Assembly (NCBI GenBank): GCA_947626705.1
Contig: CANQTJ010000035.1
Span: 1-12,915 of the forward strand
Direction: 5' to 3'
DNA from: an uncultured Clostridia bacterium
GTDB taxonomy: Bacteria; Bacillota; Clostridia; TANB77; CAG-508
DNA: 12,915 nucleotides
Shown here: positions 7,076 through 12,915 of the stretch, piece after piece
Layout: each line of letters opens with the position of its first letter
Numbering within the stretch: position 1 is the stretch's first letter
The notes under the pieces: generated by a model
Database searches by the model: none
The model's input: the letters and a program-made list of their open reading frames with translations, nothing else
Told to the model about the DNA's origin: nothing
Translations under genes and position numbers: made by a program

Positions 7076-7948
7076 TTATCCGTTATCACTTACATCATGT
7101 GTCCTATCCATTCTTAATACAAAAAATTTTCCTTCTTTTCTATATCCAAAACATCTTTTAGGATTTTTTCCACATCTAAATTTTTCTATATTTAGATTTT
7201 TATATTTAATATCTGAAAACCAATTATTTTTCTTATTATTTGGTTGATATGCTTTATAGCATAATGCTCTATCTATGTATATATCTCCCCATACAATATG
7301 ATTAACAAAATTATCAAATGTTTCTATACATTCTTGTATTTCATCTACTTCAAAATTTGAAAATCCATATTTTGTTTCAAATTCTGAAAAGTCTAGTCTT
7401 GTCCCTTCATAAGCCACTTGTACAAATTGATCCATAGTTATTATTTTATTATATAATAATTGTTTTAAAAAATATTTCAAGCTATACGAAGATTGTACTT
7501 TTTTTATTTCTTTTCCTTTTTTTATTTGTAACAATTTATCATTATATATGTCGTTAAAAAAGTTTAATAATATAGCTCCTCTTTCTACTGCTTCTGCTAT
7601 TGATGTTCCTCCAACATCTTTTGATTGTAATAAATATTTCATATTAAAATCTTGTTTTATTTCTTCATCTTGCAAATCCCAGTAAGGTGGATTATCTGTT
7701 ATTGATAATAGTATAGATTTCATTCTCGTTATTTGGTCATTATATGGTAATAATCTTAATTCACTGAATTTCATACCTTTTACAATCTCTTTTTTAAATA
7801 AATCTGAATGTTTATATATTTTGATATTATTTTTTTGTTTTTTTATAATATAATTTAGGCATTTGAATAATGGTTCTGATTTTTCTAAAAATTCATTTAT
7901 TGTTAAATACTGATTACATAAAGATTCTTCATTTATAAATGTGTCCAT
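7076..7948 (-). CDS. Unrecognised 290-residue protein of the defence island
   Basis: I do not recognise this family. The start is the ATG at 7948, because GAGGGG lies 7 bases upstream. A longer reading from a TTG at 7975 has no ribosome binding site and would overlap the preceding gene. The protein is soluble and largely helical, with no signal peptide or membrane segment. Local features that look conserved are TDNPPYWDL (84-92), a glycine-turn and helix GGTSIAEAVERGA (113-125), an acidic helical stretch at 200-215, and a basic C-terminus CGKNPKRCFGYR (259-270) with two cysteines, followed by an end segment FVLRMDRTHDVSD. There is no HNH, PD-(D/E)XK or Toll/TIR signature that I can defend. 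It begins 20 bases after the DUF3696-type ATPase gene, so it is probably the third part of a module with that ATPase and the DUF262 protein. It could be a nucleic-acid-binding or effector subunit. Confidence 0.85.
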   Translation of the reverse strand: MDTFINEESLCNQYLTINEFLEKSEPLFKCLNYIIKKQKNNIKIYKHSDLFKKEIVKGMKFSELRLLPYNDQITRMKSILLSITDNPPYWDLQDEEIKQDFNMKYLLQSKDVGGTSIAEAVERGAILLNFFNDIYNDKLLQIKKGKEIKKVQSSYSLKYFLKQLLYNKIITMDQFVQVAYEGTRLDFSEFETKYGFSNFEVDEIQECIETFDNFVNHIVWGDIYIDRALCYKAYQPNNKKNNWFSDIKYKNLNIEKFRCGKNPKRCFGYRKEGKFFVLRMDRTHDVSDNG

Positions 7949-7968
7949 ATTAATTCCCCTCTTACATT

Positions 7969-9018
7969 TTACCAACCTAATAATTCATCTAAATCTTCAT
8001 CAAATTGATCAAATAATCCCTTTGTTGGATTTTCTATTGTTCCATTTTCTCTAATTTGTATTTTTGTAGGGCTAGATATTTCACTTTCATTTTTTTCAAA
8101 AAAATAAATTTGACTTTGTTGTGTATCTATATGTTTTTTATTAATTGCTTTCCTTAATCCATTAAAAATATGGTCGCTATGTGTTTCTATTATAATTTGC
8201 AGTCCATTACTTGCTAAAAAGGATAAAAACTCAATTATTTTAGATTGTGCTTTTGGATGTAAATGTATTTCTGGATTTTCTATTACTAATATATCTCCTT
8301 GTTTACAAGATAATGCAGCTATTATAATTTGTGCTATGTAACTTACTCCTGTCCCTACATGTTGTGGTCTTAATAATTTTTTACTTTTATTATTTATATA
8401 TCTAACTCTAATAACATTAACATCTTCTATAATTTCGGCTATTACTTCATAATCCATTATATAATTTAGCCAATAGTTAACTTGATGTGCTAGTGTAACA
8501 GCTGTTTCACTATCTTTTATAAATTTTTCTTCTTTTATTTTAAATTCTTTATTTCTACTTAAATAATCAAATGCGTATTCACAATGTATTCCTATTTCTA
8601 AATTATTTTCTAAATTTTTTTGATAAAAATCTAGTACGCCTGTTCTGTTTGCTGAAATATAAAGTATTTTGGGAAGTTCTTCTTTTTTTCCATTTCTTTT
8701 TAAAATAACTTTATTTTCATTGTCTAAAAATATCTGATTTTTAATTATTTTATCATTAGATAGTTTTAAATTTATTTCAATTTGTTTACTTCCTGTTATT
8801 GAATTTTTAACATCATTAAATTCTCCTAATTGTATGTATTGATTGTTTAATGGATTATTATATTTATTATCATCATATTGTTGCATACCTAATAAAATGG
8901 ATTGAATTAAAGTTGATTTTCCTGAAGAATTTTTGCCTGTTAATAGATTTAAATTATTTAAACTAATGGATATATGGTCAATACACTTAAATCCTTTTAC
9001 TTCTATTTCTTTTAGCAT
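7969..9018 (-). CDS. AAA ATPase of the DUF3696 type
   Basis: This is a 349-residue SMC-like AAA ATPase. Motifs are Walker A GKNSSGKST (28-36), a signature-like VGTGVSY (221-227), Walker B ILVIENPE (243-250) with ENPE in place of DEPE, and the switch histidine ETHSD (278-282). The C-terminal NGTIENPTKGLFDQ segment (325-338) is typical of DUF3696 proteins, which have the ENPE form and are common in defence islands. There is no TOPRIM domain, so unlike the downstream ATPase it has no visible nuclease part and probably acts as sensor or motor for a partner. GGAGG lies 7 bases before the ATG, and the first 7 bases overlap the end of the DUF262 gene, which indicates coupled translation. The partner is likely the DUF262 protein, the downstream unknown protein, or both. 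Confidence 0.9.
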   Translation of the reverse strand: MLKEIEVKGFKCIDHISISLNNLNLLTGKNSSGKSTLIQSILLGMQQYDDNKYNNPLNNQYIQLGEFNDVKNSITGSKQIEINLKLSNDKIIKNQIFLDNENKVILKRNGKKEELPKILYISANRTGVLDFYQKNLENNLEIGIHCEYAFDYLSRNKEFKIKEEKFIKDSETAVTLAHQVNYWLNYIMDYEVIAEIIEDVNVIRVRYINNKSKKLLRPQHVGTGVSYIAQIIIAALSCKQGDILVIENPEIHLHPKAQSKIIEFLSFLASNGLQIIIETHSDHIFNGLRKAINKKHIDTQQSQIYFFEKNESEISSPTKIQIRENGTIENPTKGLFDQFDEDLDELLGW

Positions 9019-10130
9019 TTTAATTCCTCCTCATACTTTTTTTCTACCATTTCTAATCTTTTATTTATTCTAGTTGAACTATCTACAGAAACCTCTAAAT
9101 AATTTATAAATTCTTCTTCATTTAATAATTCTTCTATCGATTTTTTTATTTTATTTTTATCTTCTTTTAAGCATAAACTAAAAAAGTAAAATAAAGTTTC
9201 AAATAGTGTCATACTTATTGGTCTTCTTTTAGATGTATATGTTGGTATTCTAAATGCATCTTTACCTAAAGTTTCATAACTTTTTATCATTATATCTTTA
9301 AATACTCTTTGTATATAATCTATCTCATACTCAGATGCATCATTTAGAAATTTCATACTATTTCCTAAAAAATCTTCCATATCGCTTTTATATTCTATTA
9401 CATTTCCATTATTATCTGTTAAAATTCCTTTTTTCCACATAAAGATACTAATTGCTCTTAAAATTATATATCTGTCTTTCATGTGTTTTCCACTAATTGC
9501 ATTTCCTGTTGCTAATTTAAATTCATCACTTTGTGCTAAATTTTCTAAAAGTTCTGTCGCTTTACCTTGATATAGTGCATTTCTCATTTCTTGTTTATTT
9601 AATGGTGTACCTCCTCTATTTACACGGTCAAATATATCAAATCTTACTTGGTCAGGTGTCGGATATTTTATTATTTGTATTATTAACTGAAAGTCTTCTA
9701 TAGTTGTAGCATATTGTGGGTATTGTTTTTCTAAATCCTTAAATTTCATTTTGTTAATTTGAGGTAATGTTTTTAAATCTCTTAATGCAAATGAATTATC
9801 AAGAAATTCAAAAAAAGTTGTTAATCTTTGTCTTCCATCTACTACTATTAATTTTCCATCTTTATTTTCCGCTAAATATATTATAGGCAAAGGTATTCCC
9901 ATTATTACTGATTCAATTAATTCTGATTGTTGTTTTTTATTCCATACAAAATTTCTTTGAAAAGATGGATCTAATAATATTAAATCTTTTTTATATCTTC
10001 TATTTAATTCAAATATTGAATATTGTACTTTTTCTATTTTTATAGTTAAATTTGGATATGAATTTTTATTTTCTGACTCTTCTAATGATAAAGTTTTATA
10101 TACTTCAATTTCATCATATTCTTCTTCCAT
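9012..10130 (-). CDS. DUF262 (GmrSD-N/ParB-like) family protein
   Basis: DUF262 proteins contain a ParB/Srx-like nucleotide-handling fold with a DGQQR motif and are frequent in modification-dependent restriction and other phage-defence systems. Here the motif reads VDGRQRLTTF (residues 97-106 from the chosen start). It is preceded by a conserved DPSFQRNFVW (54-63) and GIPLPIIYL (78-86), and followed by a FDRVNRGGTPLNKQEMR segment (about 170-186), all as in the family. The start is the ATG at 10130, with AAGGGA 12 bases upstream. The ATG at 10142 directly abuts that AAGGGA and leaves no spacing. The length is 372 residues. No HNH domain follows, so it is a stand-alone DUF262 and not a full GmrSD-type nuclease. 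It is the first gene of the island operon, about 80 bases behind its promoter, and it overlaps the ATPase gene by 7 bases. Confidence 0.9.
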   Translation of the reverse strand: MEEEYDEIEVYKTLSLEESENKNSYPNLTIKIEKVQYSIFELNRRYKKDLILLDPSFQRNFVWNKKQQSELIESVIMGIPLPIIYLAENKDGKLIVVDGRQRLTTFFEFLDNSFALRDLKTLPQINKMKFKDLEKQYPQYATTIEDFQLIIQIIKYPTPDQVRFDIFDRVNRGGTPLNKQEMRNALYQGKATELLENLAQSDEFKLATGNAISGKHMKDRYIILRAISIFMWKKGILTDNNGNVIEYKSDMEDFLGNSMKFLNDASEYEIDYIQRVFKDIMIKSYETLGKDAFRIPTYTSKRRPISMTLFETLFYFFSLCLKEDKNKIKKSIEELLNEEEFINYLEVSVDSSTRINKRLEMVEKKYEEELKC

Positions 10131-10212
10131 TTTGATAATCATTCCCTTCTAAGGTAATACTTGATTTTATAACCATATTTTTTAATTTCATTTTCTTCTT
10201 TTTTACTTTTTT

Positions 10213-10232
10213 ATTATATCGAATTATATCGA
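10213..10232 (-). repeat. Tandem TCGATATAAT repeat over the island promoter
   Basis: Two perfect, adjacent copies of TCGATATAAT (10232-10223 and 10222-10213). The second copy contains the -10 box of the island promoter. The 10-bp period would place two protein contacts on the same helix face, which suits an operator. No regulator gene is visible in the window. Confidence 0.6.
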
Positions 10233-10241
10233 AAAAATCAA
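10213..10241 (-). promoter_or_regulatory. Sigma-A promoter of the defence-island operon
   Basis: TTGATT (10241-10236) and a perfect TATAAT (10218-10213) are separated by 17 bases on the minus strand. The start of transcription would be near 10206, giving a leader of about 75 bases before the DUF262 start. It is the only strong promoter I see for the five genes and the ncRNA down to 3796. The rest of the gene-free interval 10143-10416 is very AT-rich and otherwise holds only the terminator of the preceding operon. Confidence 0.7.
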
Positions 10242-10363
10242 TATTTTTATTGTTTAAGTTTTTTTTAATTATAGAATGTTTATTTATGAAAAAATATATT
10301 TAAAAATACTGAATTATCTATTTCAATTGGTAAATAATTCTTTTTTATTAAATATAAAATTTG

Positions 10364-10408
10364 AAAAAAACCAAAACTTAAATTTTATTGTTTTAAGTTT
10401 CGGTTTTT
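10364..10408 (-). terminator. Intrinsic terminator of the sortase operon
   Basis: Positions 10371-10382 pair with 10392-10403 (one A-C mismatch) around a 9-base loop. Seven T (10370-10364) follow on the minus strand and five T on the plus strand. It lies 13 bases after the stop codon of the membrane protein gene and separates that operon from the island. Confidence 0.8.
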
Positions 10409-10416
10409 AGTTATAT

Positions 10417-11265
10417 TTACTCTCTAGAAGAATCTGATTCTACCTTTTTAGCATTAATAGCATTTGAAACAATAATCAATATAAATCCACAAACTAATAA
10501 TATTAATCCATAATTCATAATCTTATCAAAAATATCTGTAATAATTTTTTTTATTACCTCTGATATCGAATTATTTAATATTAGTAAATTCTCTATCTTT
10601 ATTTTTGAATTTATAAATAGATTTACTATTATATAAAAAATACCATTAGCAGTTAATACAGTTCCTAATTGTGATATTGCTTTTATTATATTTTTGCAAT
10701 TTACTATTAAGATAATTACTACCATAATAGCTATTGTTATAATAGATATTTTTTTAGCCATATCTACAATTTTATTTAGTTTATTTAATATGTTATTTAT
10801 ATTTGTTTCATATTTTGTATGTGAAATTTTTTCTTTGTATTCATTACATATAGTTTCTACATATTGATCTATGGAATTTTGCTGTACTGTATTTATTTTT
10901 GTATTTCCTAATGATTCTTTAATATTATTTCTTAATTTATCTTCTATCTCAGTTGTATCTACAGTTTGATTTGTTCCATCATAGATATTTGAAATTATAA
11001 TTTTTGTGTCATTTTTTATTTTTTCATCAGATATTATATTTTCCATTACATTTTCTTCAAAACCAGATTGTGGTATATAATTTTCAAAACTTGATTTTGC
11101 TTCTTCTTTTATTTTTGCATAGTATCCTGTTTCTTCAAATTTATTTAATATATATTCTTTGCTTAATATTGTTGAAGTAGCTAAATTTATAAATATTAAT
11201 ATGCTTATAGAAACCATTAGTATTATACTTAATATTATTTTTAATATTTTAATTAATATGTTCAT
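10417..11265 (-). CDS. Multi-pass membrane protein of the sortase operon
   Basis: I do not recognise a named family. The 282 residues have an N-terminal hydrophobic helix (7-30) and then a hydrophilic domain of about 140 residues (31-172) rich in Asn, Lys and Glu, probably exposed outside the cell. Further hydrophobic segments lie at about 173-190, 203-218 and 251-270, and the polar tail ends in SDSSRE. GGAGG lies 10 bases before the ATG and overlaps the stop codon of the sortase gene, 14 bases upstream, so both are co-transcribed and probably act together. It might help the sortase or be part of the surface structure, but nothing in the sequence fixes its role. The terminator follows directly. 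Confidence 0.85.
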   Translation of the reverse strand: MNILIKILKIILSIILMVSISILIFINLATSTILSKEYILNKFEETGYYAKIKEEAKSSFENYIPQSGFEENVMENIISDEKIKNDTKIIISNIYDGTNQTVDTTEIEDKLRNNIKESLGNTKINTVQQNSIDQYVETICNEYKEKISHTKYETNINNILNKLNKIVDMAKKISIITIAIMVVIILIVNCKNIIKAISQLGTVLTANGIFYIIVNLFINSKIKIENLLILNNSISEVIKKIITDIFDKIMNYGLILLVCGFILIIVSNAINAKKVESDSSRE

Positions 11266-11279
11266 TTATGGGTATCCTC

Positions 11280-11891
11280 CTATTTTTCCAATTCAGCATA
11301 TACTACATATCTTTGTGTTGCATATCCTATATTGTTAAATGGATAACATGTATATACCATTAATATTTCTTTTTCTTTTTGGATTGGTAATTTGTCTACT
11401 TCGGTTTCTTTTATTAATTGCATATCATAAATTTTATATGTATATTCTCCATAACTAGTTGTAACTTTTATTTCATTTCCTATTTGTAATTCTGAAAATC
11501 TTCTAAATACATTTTTAGAATTATGCCCCATATATATTATGGAACCTCCTTCTCCAGGAAAATAACTTCCACTTGTGTGTCCTACTCCTTTTTTTAATAT
11601 CTCTAGGGTATCTCCTAAATAAACAGGAAGATTTACATCAATTTTTGGTATTTCAATAGTTGCATATTGAGTACCATATTTAGGATAATTTATTAATGTA
11701 TTCGTTGTTACATCTATTTCAGTTTGTTTTTGTTCACTCATATTTTCTACTTTTATTGCTACTTGATTTACTAGTTGTATTGCATTATCTATTTCTTGCC
11801 CTAAAAATAGATTTATTGCAATTAAGACTATCGCTACAATCAATAAAGCAACTATTACATCTATAATAGTTGCCTTTATTGTTCTTTTCAT
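11280..11891 (-). CDS. Class D-like sortase
   Basis: Sortases cleave a C-terminal sorting signal and join the protein to cell-wall peptide or to another protein outside the membrane. The 203 residues have an N-terminal membrane anchor (about 9-30) and the catalytic triad in the expected order: H123 in YMGHNS, C182 in VYTCYPF, and R194 in ATQRYVV. The TCYPFNNIG context resembles class D enzymes, which are common in Clostridia and Bacilli. The gene follows its probable substrate by 8 bases. Its ribosome binding site (GGAG) lies inside the end of that gene, 13 bases before the ATG. Class assignment is by motif only; class A is the main alternative. Confidence 0.93.
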   Translation of the reverse strand: MKRTIKATIIDVIVALLIVAIVLIAINLFLGQEIDNAIQLVNQVAIKVENMSEQKQTEIDVTTNTLINYPKYGTQYATIEIPKIDVNLPVYLGDTLEILKKGVGHTSGSYFPGEGGSIIYMGHNSKNVFRRFSELQIGNEIKVTTSYGEYTYKIYDMQLIKETEVDKLPIQKEKEILMVYTCYPFNNIGYATQRYVVYAELEK

Positions 11892-11899
11892 AAAATAAA

Positions 11900-12418
11900 T
11901 TATGCTCCTATTCTTTTTTTAGCAATAACTGTTGCAGCTAGGGCAATTACTGCTACTGAAGAAACAACTAAAACTGTGTTTACACTATTTCCTGTGTAAG
12001 CTAATTTTCCAGTTTCACCTAATGTTGCAACAACTTCACCATTAGAATTTGTTATTGTAGCAACACCATCACTAAATGATATACTTAAACCAGCTTCACT
12101 TGCAGCAGATTGTGCAAGATTTTTTACTTTATTTTTAGCTTCACTAGACAAATCATTTATATTTGTTACGCCTTCTTCTTGCATTACTGAAACAGCTCCG
12201 TTAGCATCTGCTAATATTGCATTAGCTTGTTCATCTGATACAGGATTTGAGTTTAAATATCTTTGCATTTCAACTTTTTGTCCTGATGTCATTCCATATC
12301 CACTTAATAGTGCATATATTTGATCTGCTAATGTAGAGCTTGTTGCTGCTTTTACTCCACTTAGTGTTAGCATAGTTATAATCATTATTAATGCCACAAT
12401 TGTTAAAGTTTTTTTCAT
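11900..12418 (-). CDS. Secreted cell-wall-anchored protein with LAYTG sorting signal
   Basis: This 172-residue surface protein is the likely substrate of the adjacent sortase. It begins with a signal peptide (1-24, cleavage probable after VKA). An acidic, Ala/Ser-rich helical domain (about 25-110) and a short beta-rich piece with SFSDGVATITNSNGEVVATL (114-133) follow. The end is a sorting signal in standard order: LAYTG (139-143), a hydrophobic helix (about 147-165) and a basic tail KKR. The pentapeptide has Ala where the consensus LPXTG has Pro. The function of the domain is unknown. GGGAGG lies 8 bases before the ATG, behind the promoter at 12451-12479. As first gene with the strongest signals, it is probably made in large amount. 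Confidence 0.88.
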   Translation of the reverse strand: MKKTLTIVALIMIITMLTLSGVKAATSSTLADQIYALLSGYGMTSGQKVEMQRYLNSNPVSDEQANAILADANGAVSVMQEEGVTNINDLSSEAKNKVKNLAQSAASEAGLSISFSDGVATITNSNGEVVATLGETGKLAYTGNSVNTVLVVSSVAVIALAATVIAKKRIGA

Positions 12419-12450
12419 TTTATCTTCCTCCCTTTTTTTAAACTAATATT

Positions 12451-12479
12451 ATTATAACATTGGATATTTTTTTATGCAA
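12451..12479 (-). promoter_or_regulatory. Sigma-A promoter of the sortase operon
   Basis: TTGCAT (12479-12474), a 17-base spacer and TATAAT (12456-12451), with TG one base before the -10 box (extended -10). It lies about 33 bases upstream of the start codon of the LAYTG protein. It is the closest match to consensus in the window. Confidence 0.75.
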
Positions 12480-12531
12480 TAGTTTTTTTAAAAAAATTTT
12501 AATATTTTAAATTATCTGATTAATAATATTG

Positions 12532-12915
12532 CTAAACACTACTTTTTCTTATATAATTCATCATTTTACTAGCTATTAATAATATTCCTAAAACAAAAGT
12601 TGCACCAGTTAAAGTACCTAATGCATCAATACAAACATCAAATATTCTAGGAGTTCTTCCTCCTCCAGTAATTCCTTGGTGTAATTCATCAGTTATAGCA
12701 TACATAAGTCCAAATAAGCAAGTAATTATAATTCTTTTATACCATTTAACATTATATGTACTAAGAAAAGCCATCATCATAATTCCTGAAATCATATATA
12801 TAGTAAAATGTGCTGTTTTTCTTATAAATGGTTGACTCTTTTCTACAATTTGATTTTTTTCTTTCTCAGTTAGATTTTTTGTTTTTGGATAAATATCTAC
12901 AATCTGTCTCATTAC
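12532..12915 (-). CDS. VanZ-family membrane protein (5' end outside window)
   Basis: The visible part has RKTAHFTIY (31-39 counted from the ATG at 12912), ITDELHQG (73-80) and GRTPRIFDVCIDALG (85-99). These are the hallmark positions of VanZ-like proteins, a family of small membrane proteins that includes the teicoplanin-resistance factor VanZ and many of unknown function. Three hydrophobic helices can be seen (about 33-51, 59-74 and 98-116). The reading frame stays open past the ATG at 12912 to the edge, no ribosome binding site is visible there, and family members usually have another N-terminal helix, so the gene most likely begins beyond the window. The 113-base gap after it is AT-rich, with no GC-rich terminator. 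Confidence 0.88.
   Translation of the reverse strand, partial: VMRQIVDIYPKTKNLTEKEKNQIVEKSQPFIRKTAHFTIYMISGIMMMAFLSTYNVKWYKRIIITCLFGLMYAITDELHQGITGGGRTPRIFDVCIDALGTLTGATFVLGILLIASKMMNYIRKSSV

Noticed and set aside
7076..7948. HNH nuclease (PtuB-like) partner for the ATPase
   Set aside because: The histidines and cysteines are not in HNH order, and there is no HNH core with Asn and a second His. The retron nuclease function is already present as TOPRIM in the downstream protein.
7949..7975. Longer start of the unknown protein from TTG at 7975
   Set aside because: It has no ribosome binding site and would overlap the ATPase gene, while the ATG at 7948 has GAGGGG at 7-base spacing.

Overview
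The window comes from a very AT-rich, low-GC Gram-positive bacterium. A clostridial or related Bacillota lineage is most likely, because it carries a CpsB/C/D-type tyrosine-phosphorylation module, a class D sortase with its wall-anchored substrate, strong GGAGG-type ribosome binding sites and sigma-A promoters. Every convincing gene is on the minus strand, so transcription runs from high to low coordinates. I cannot name a species.

Reading in the direction of transcription, 12915-12532 is the 3' part of a VanZ-family membrane protein gene. Next, 12418-10417 is a surface-protein operon with its own promoter (12451-12479): a secreted protein with a non-canonical LAYTG sorting signal, a class D-like sortase and a multi-pass membrane protein, closed by a terminator at 10364-10408. 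From 10241 to 3796 lies a defence island that reads as one transcription unit behind a TTGATT-N17-TATAAT promoter. It encodes a DUF262 (ParB/GmrSD-like) protein, an AAA ATPase of the DUF3696 type, an unrecognised 290-residue protein, an OLD-like ATPase-TOPRIM protein, a structured retron non-coding RNA and a retron reverse transcriptase. From 3787 to 1290 lies a cpsC-cpsD-cpsB operon for control of exopolysaccharide synthesis, with its own promoter just behind the reverse transcriptase gene and a long terminator-like hairpin after it. Finally, 1120-1 is the 5' part of glmM.

The main result is a complete retron that can be read from sequence alone. Between the ATPase-TOPRIM gene and the reverse transcriptase gene lie 14-bp perfect inverted repeats (a1 5046-5033, a2 4861-4848). 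A TAGC follows a1 directly and contains the expected branching guanosine (G at 5032). Two msr-like stem-loops and a branched msd-like hairpin fill the interior. The effector is the ATPase-TOPRIM protein, the arrangement known from retron-Eco8. The three genes upstream are translationally coupled or closely spaced and look like a second defence module (DUF262 + DUF3696 ATPase + unknown protein). Fusion of that module and the retron into one transcription unit is the most interesting hypothesis here.

The surface-protein and Cps operons flanking the island, together with glmM (UDP-GlcNAc precursor supply), suggest that the defence genes were inserted into a cell-envelope neighbourhood. No tRNA, rRNA, CRISPR array, integrase or insertion sequence was seen.
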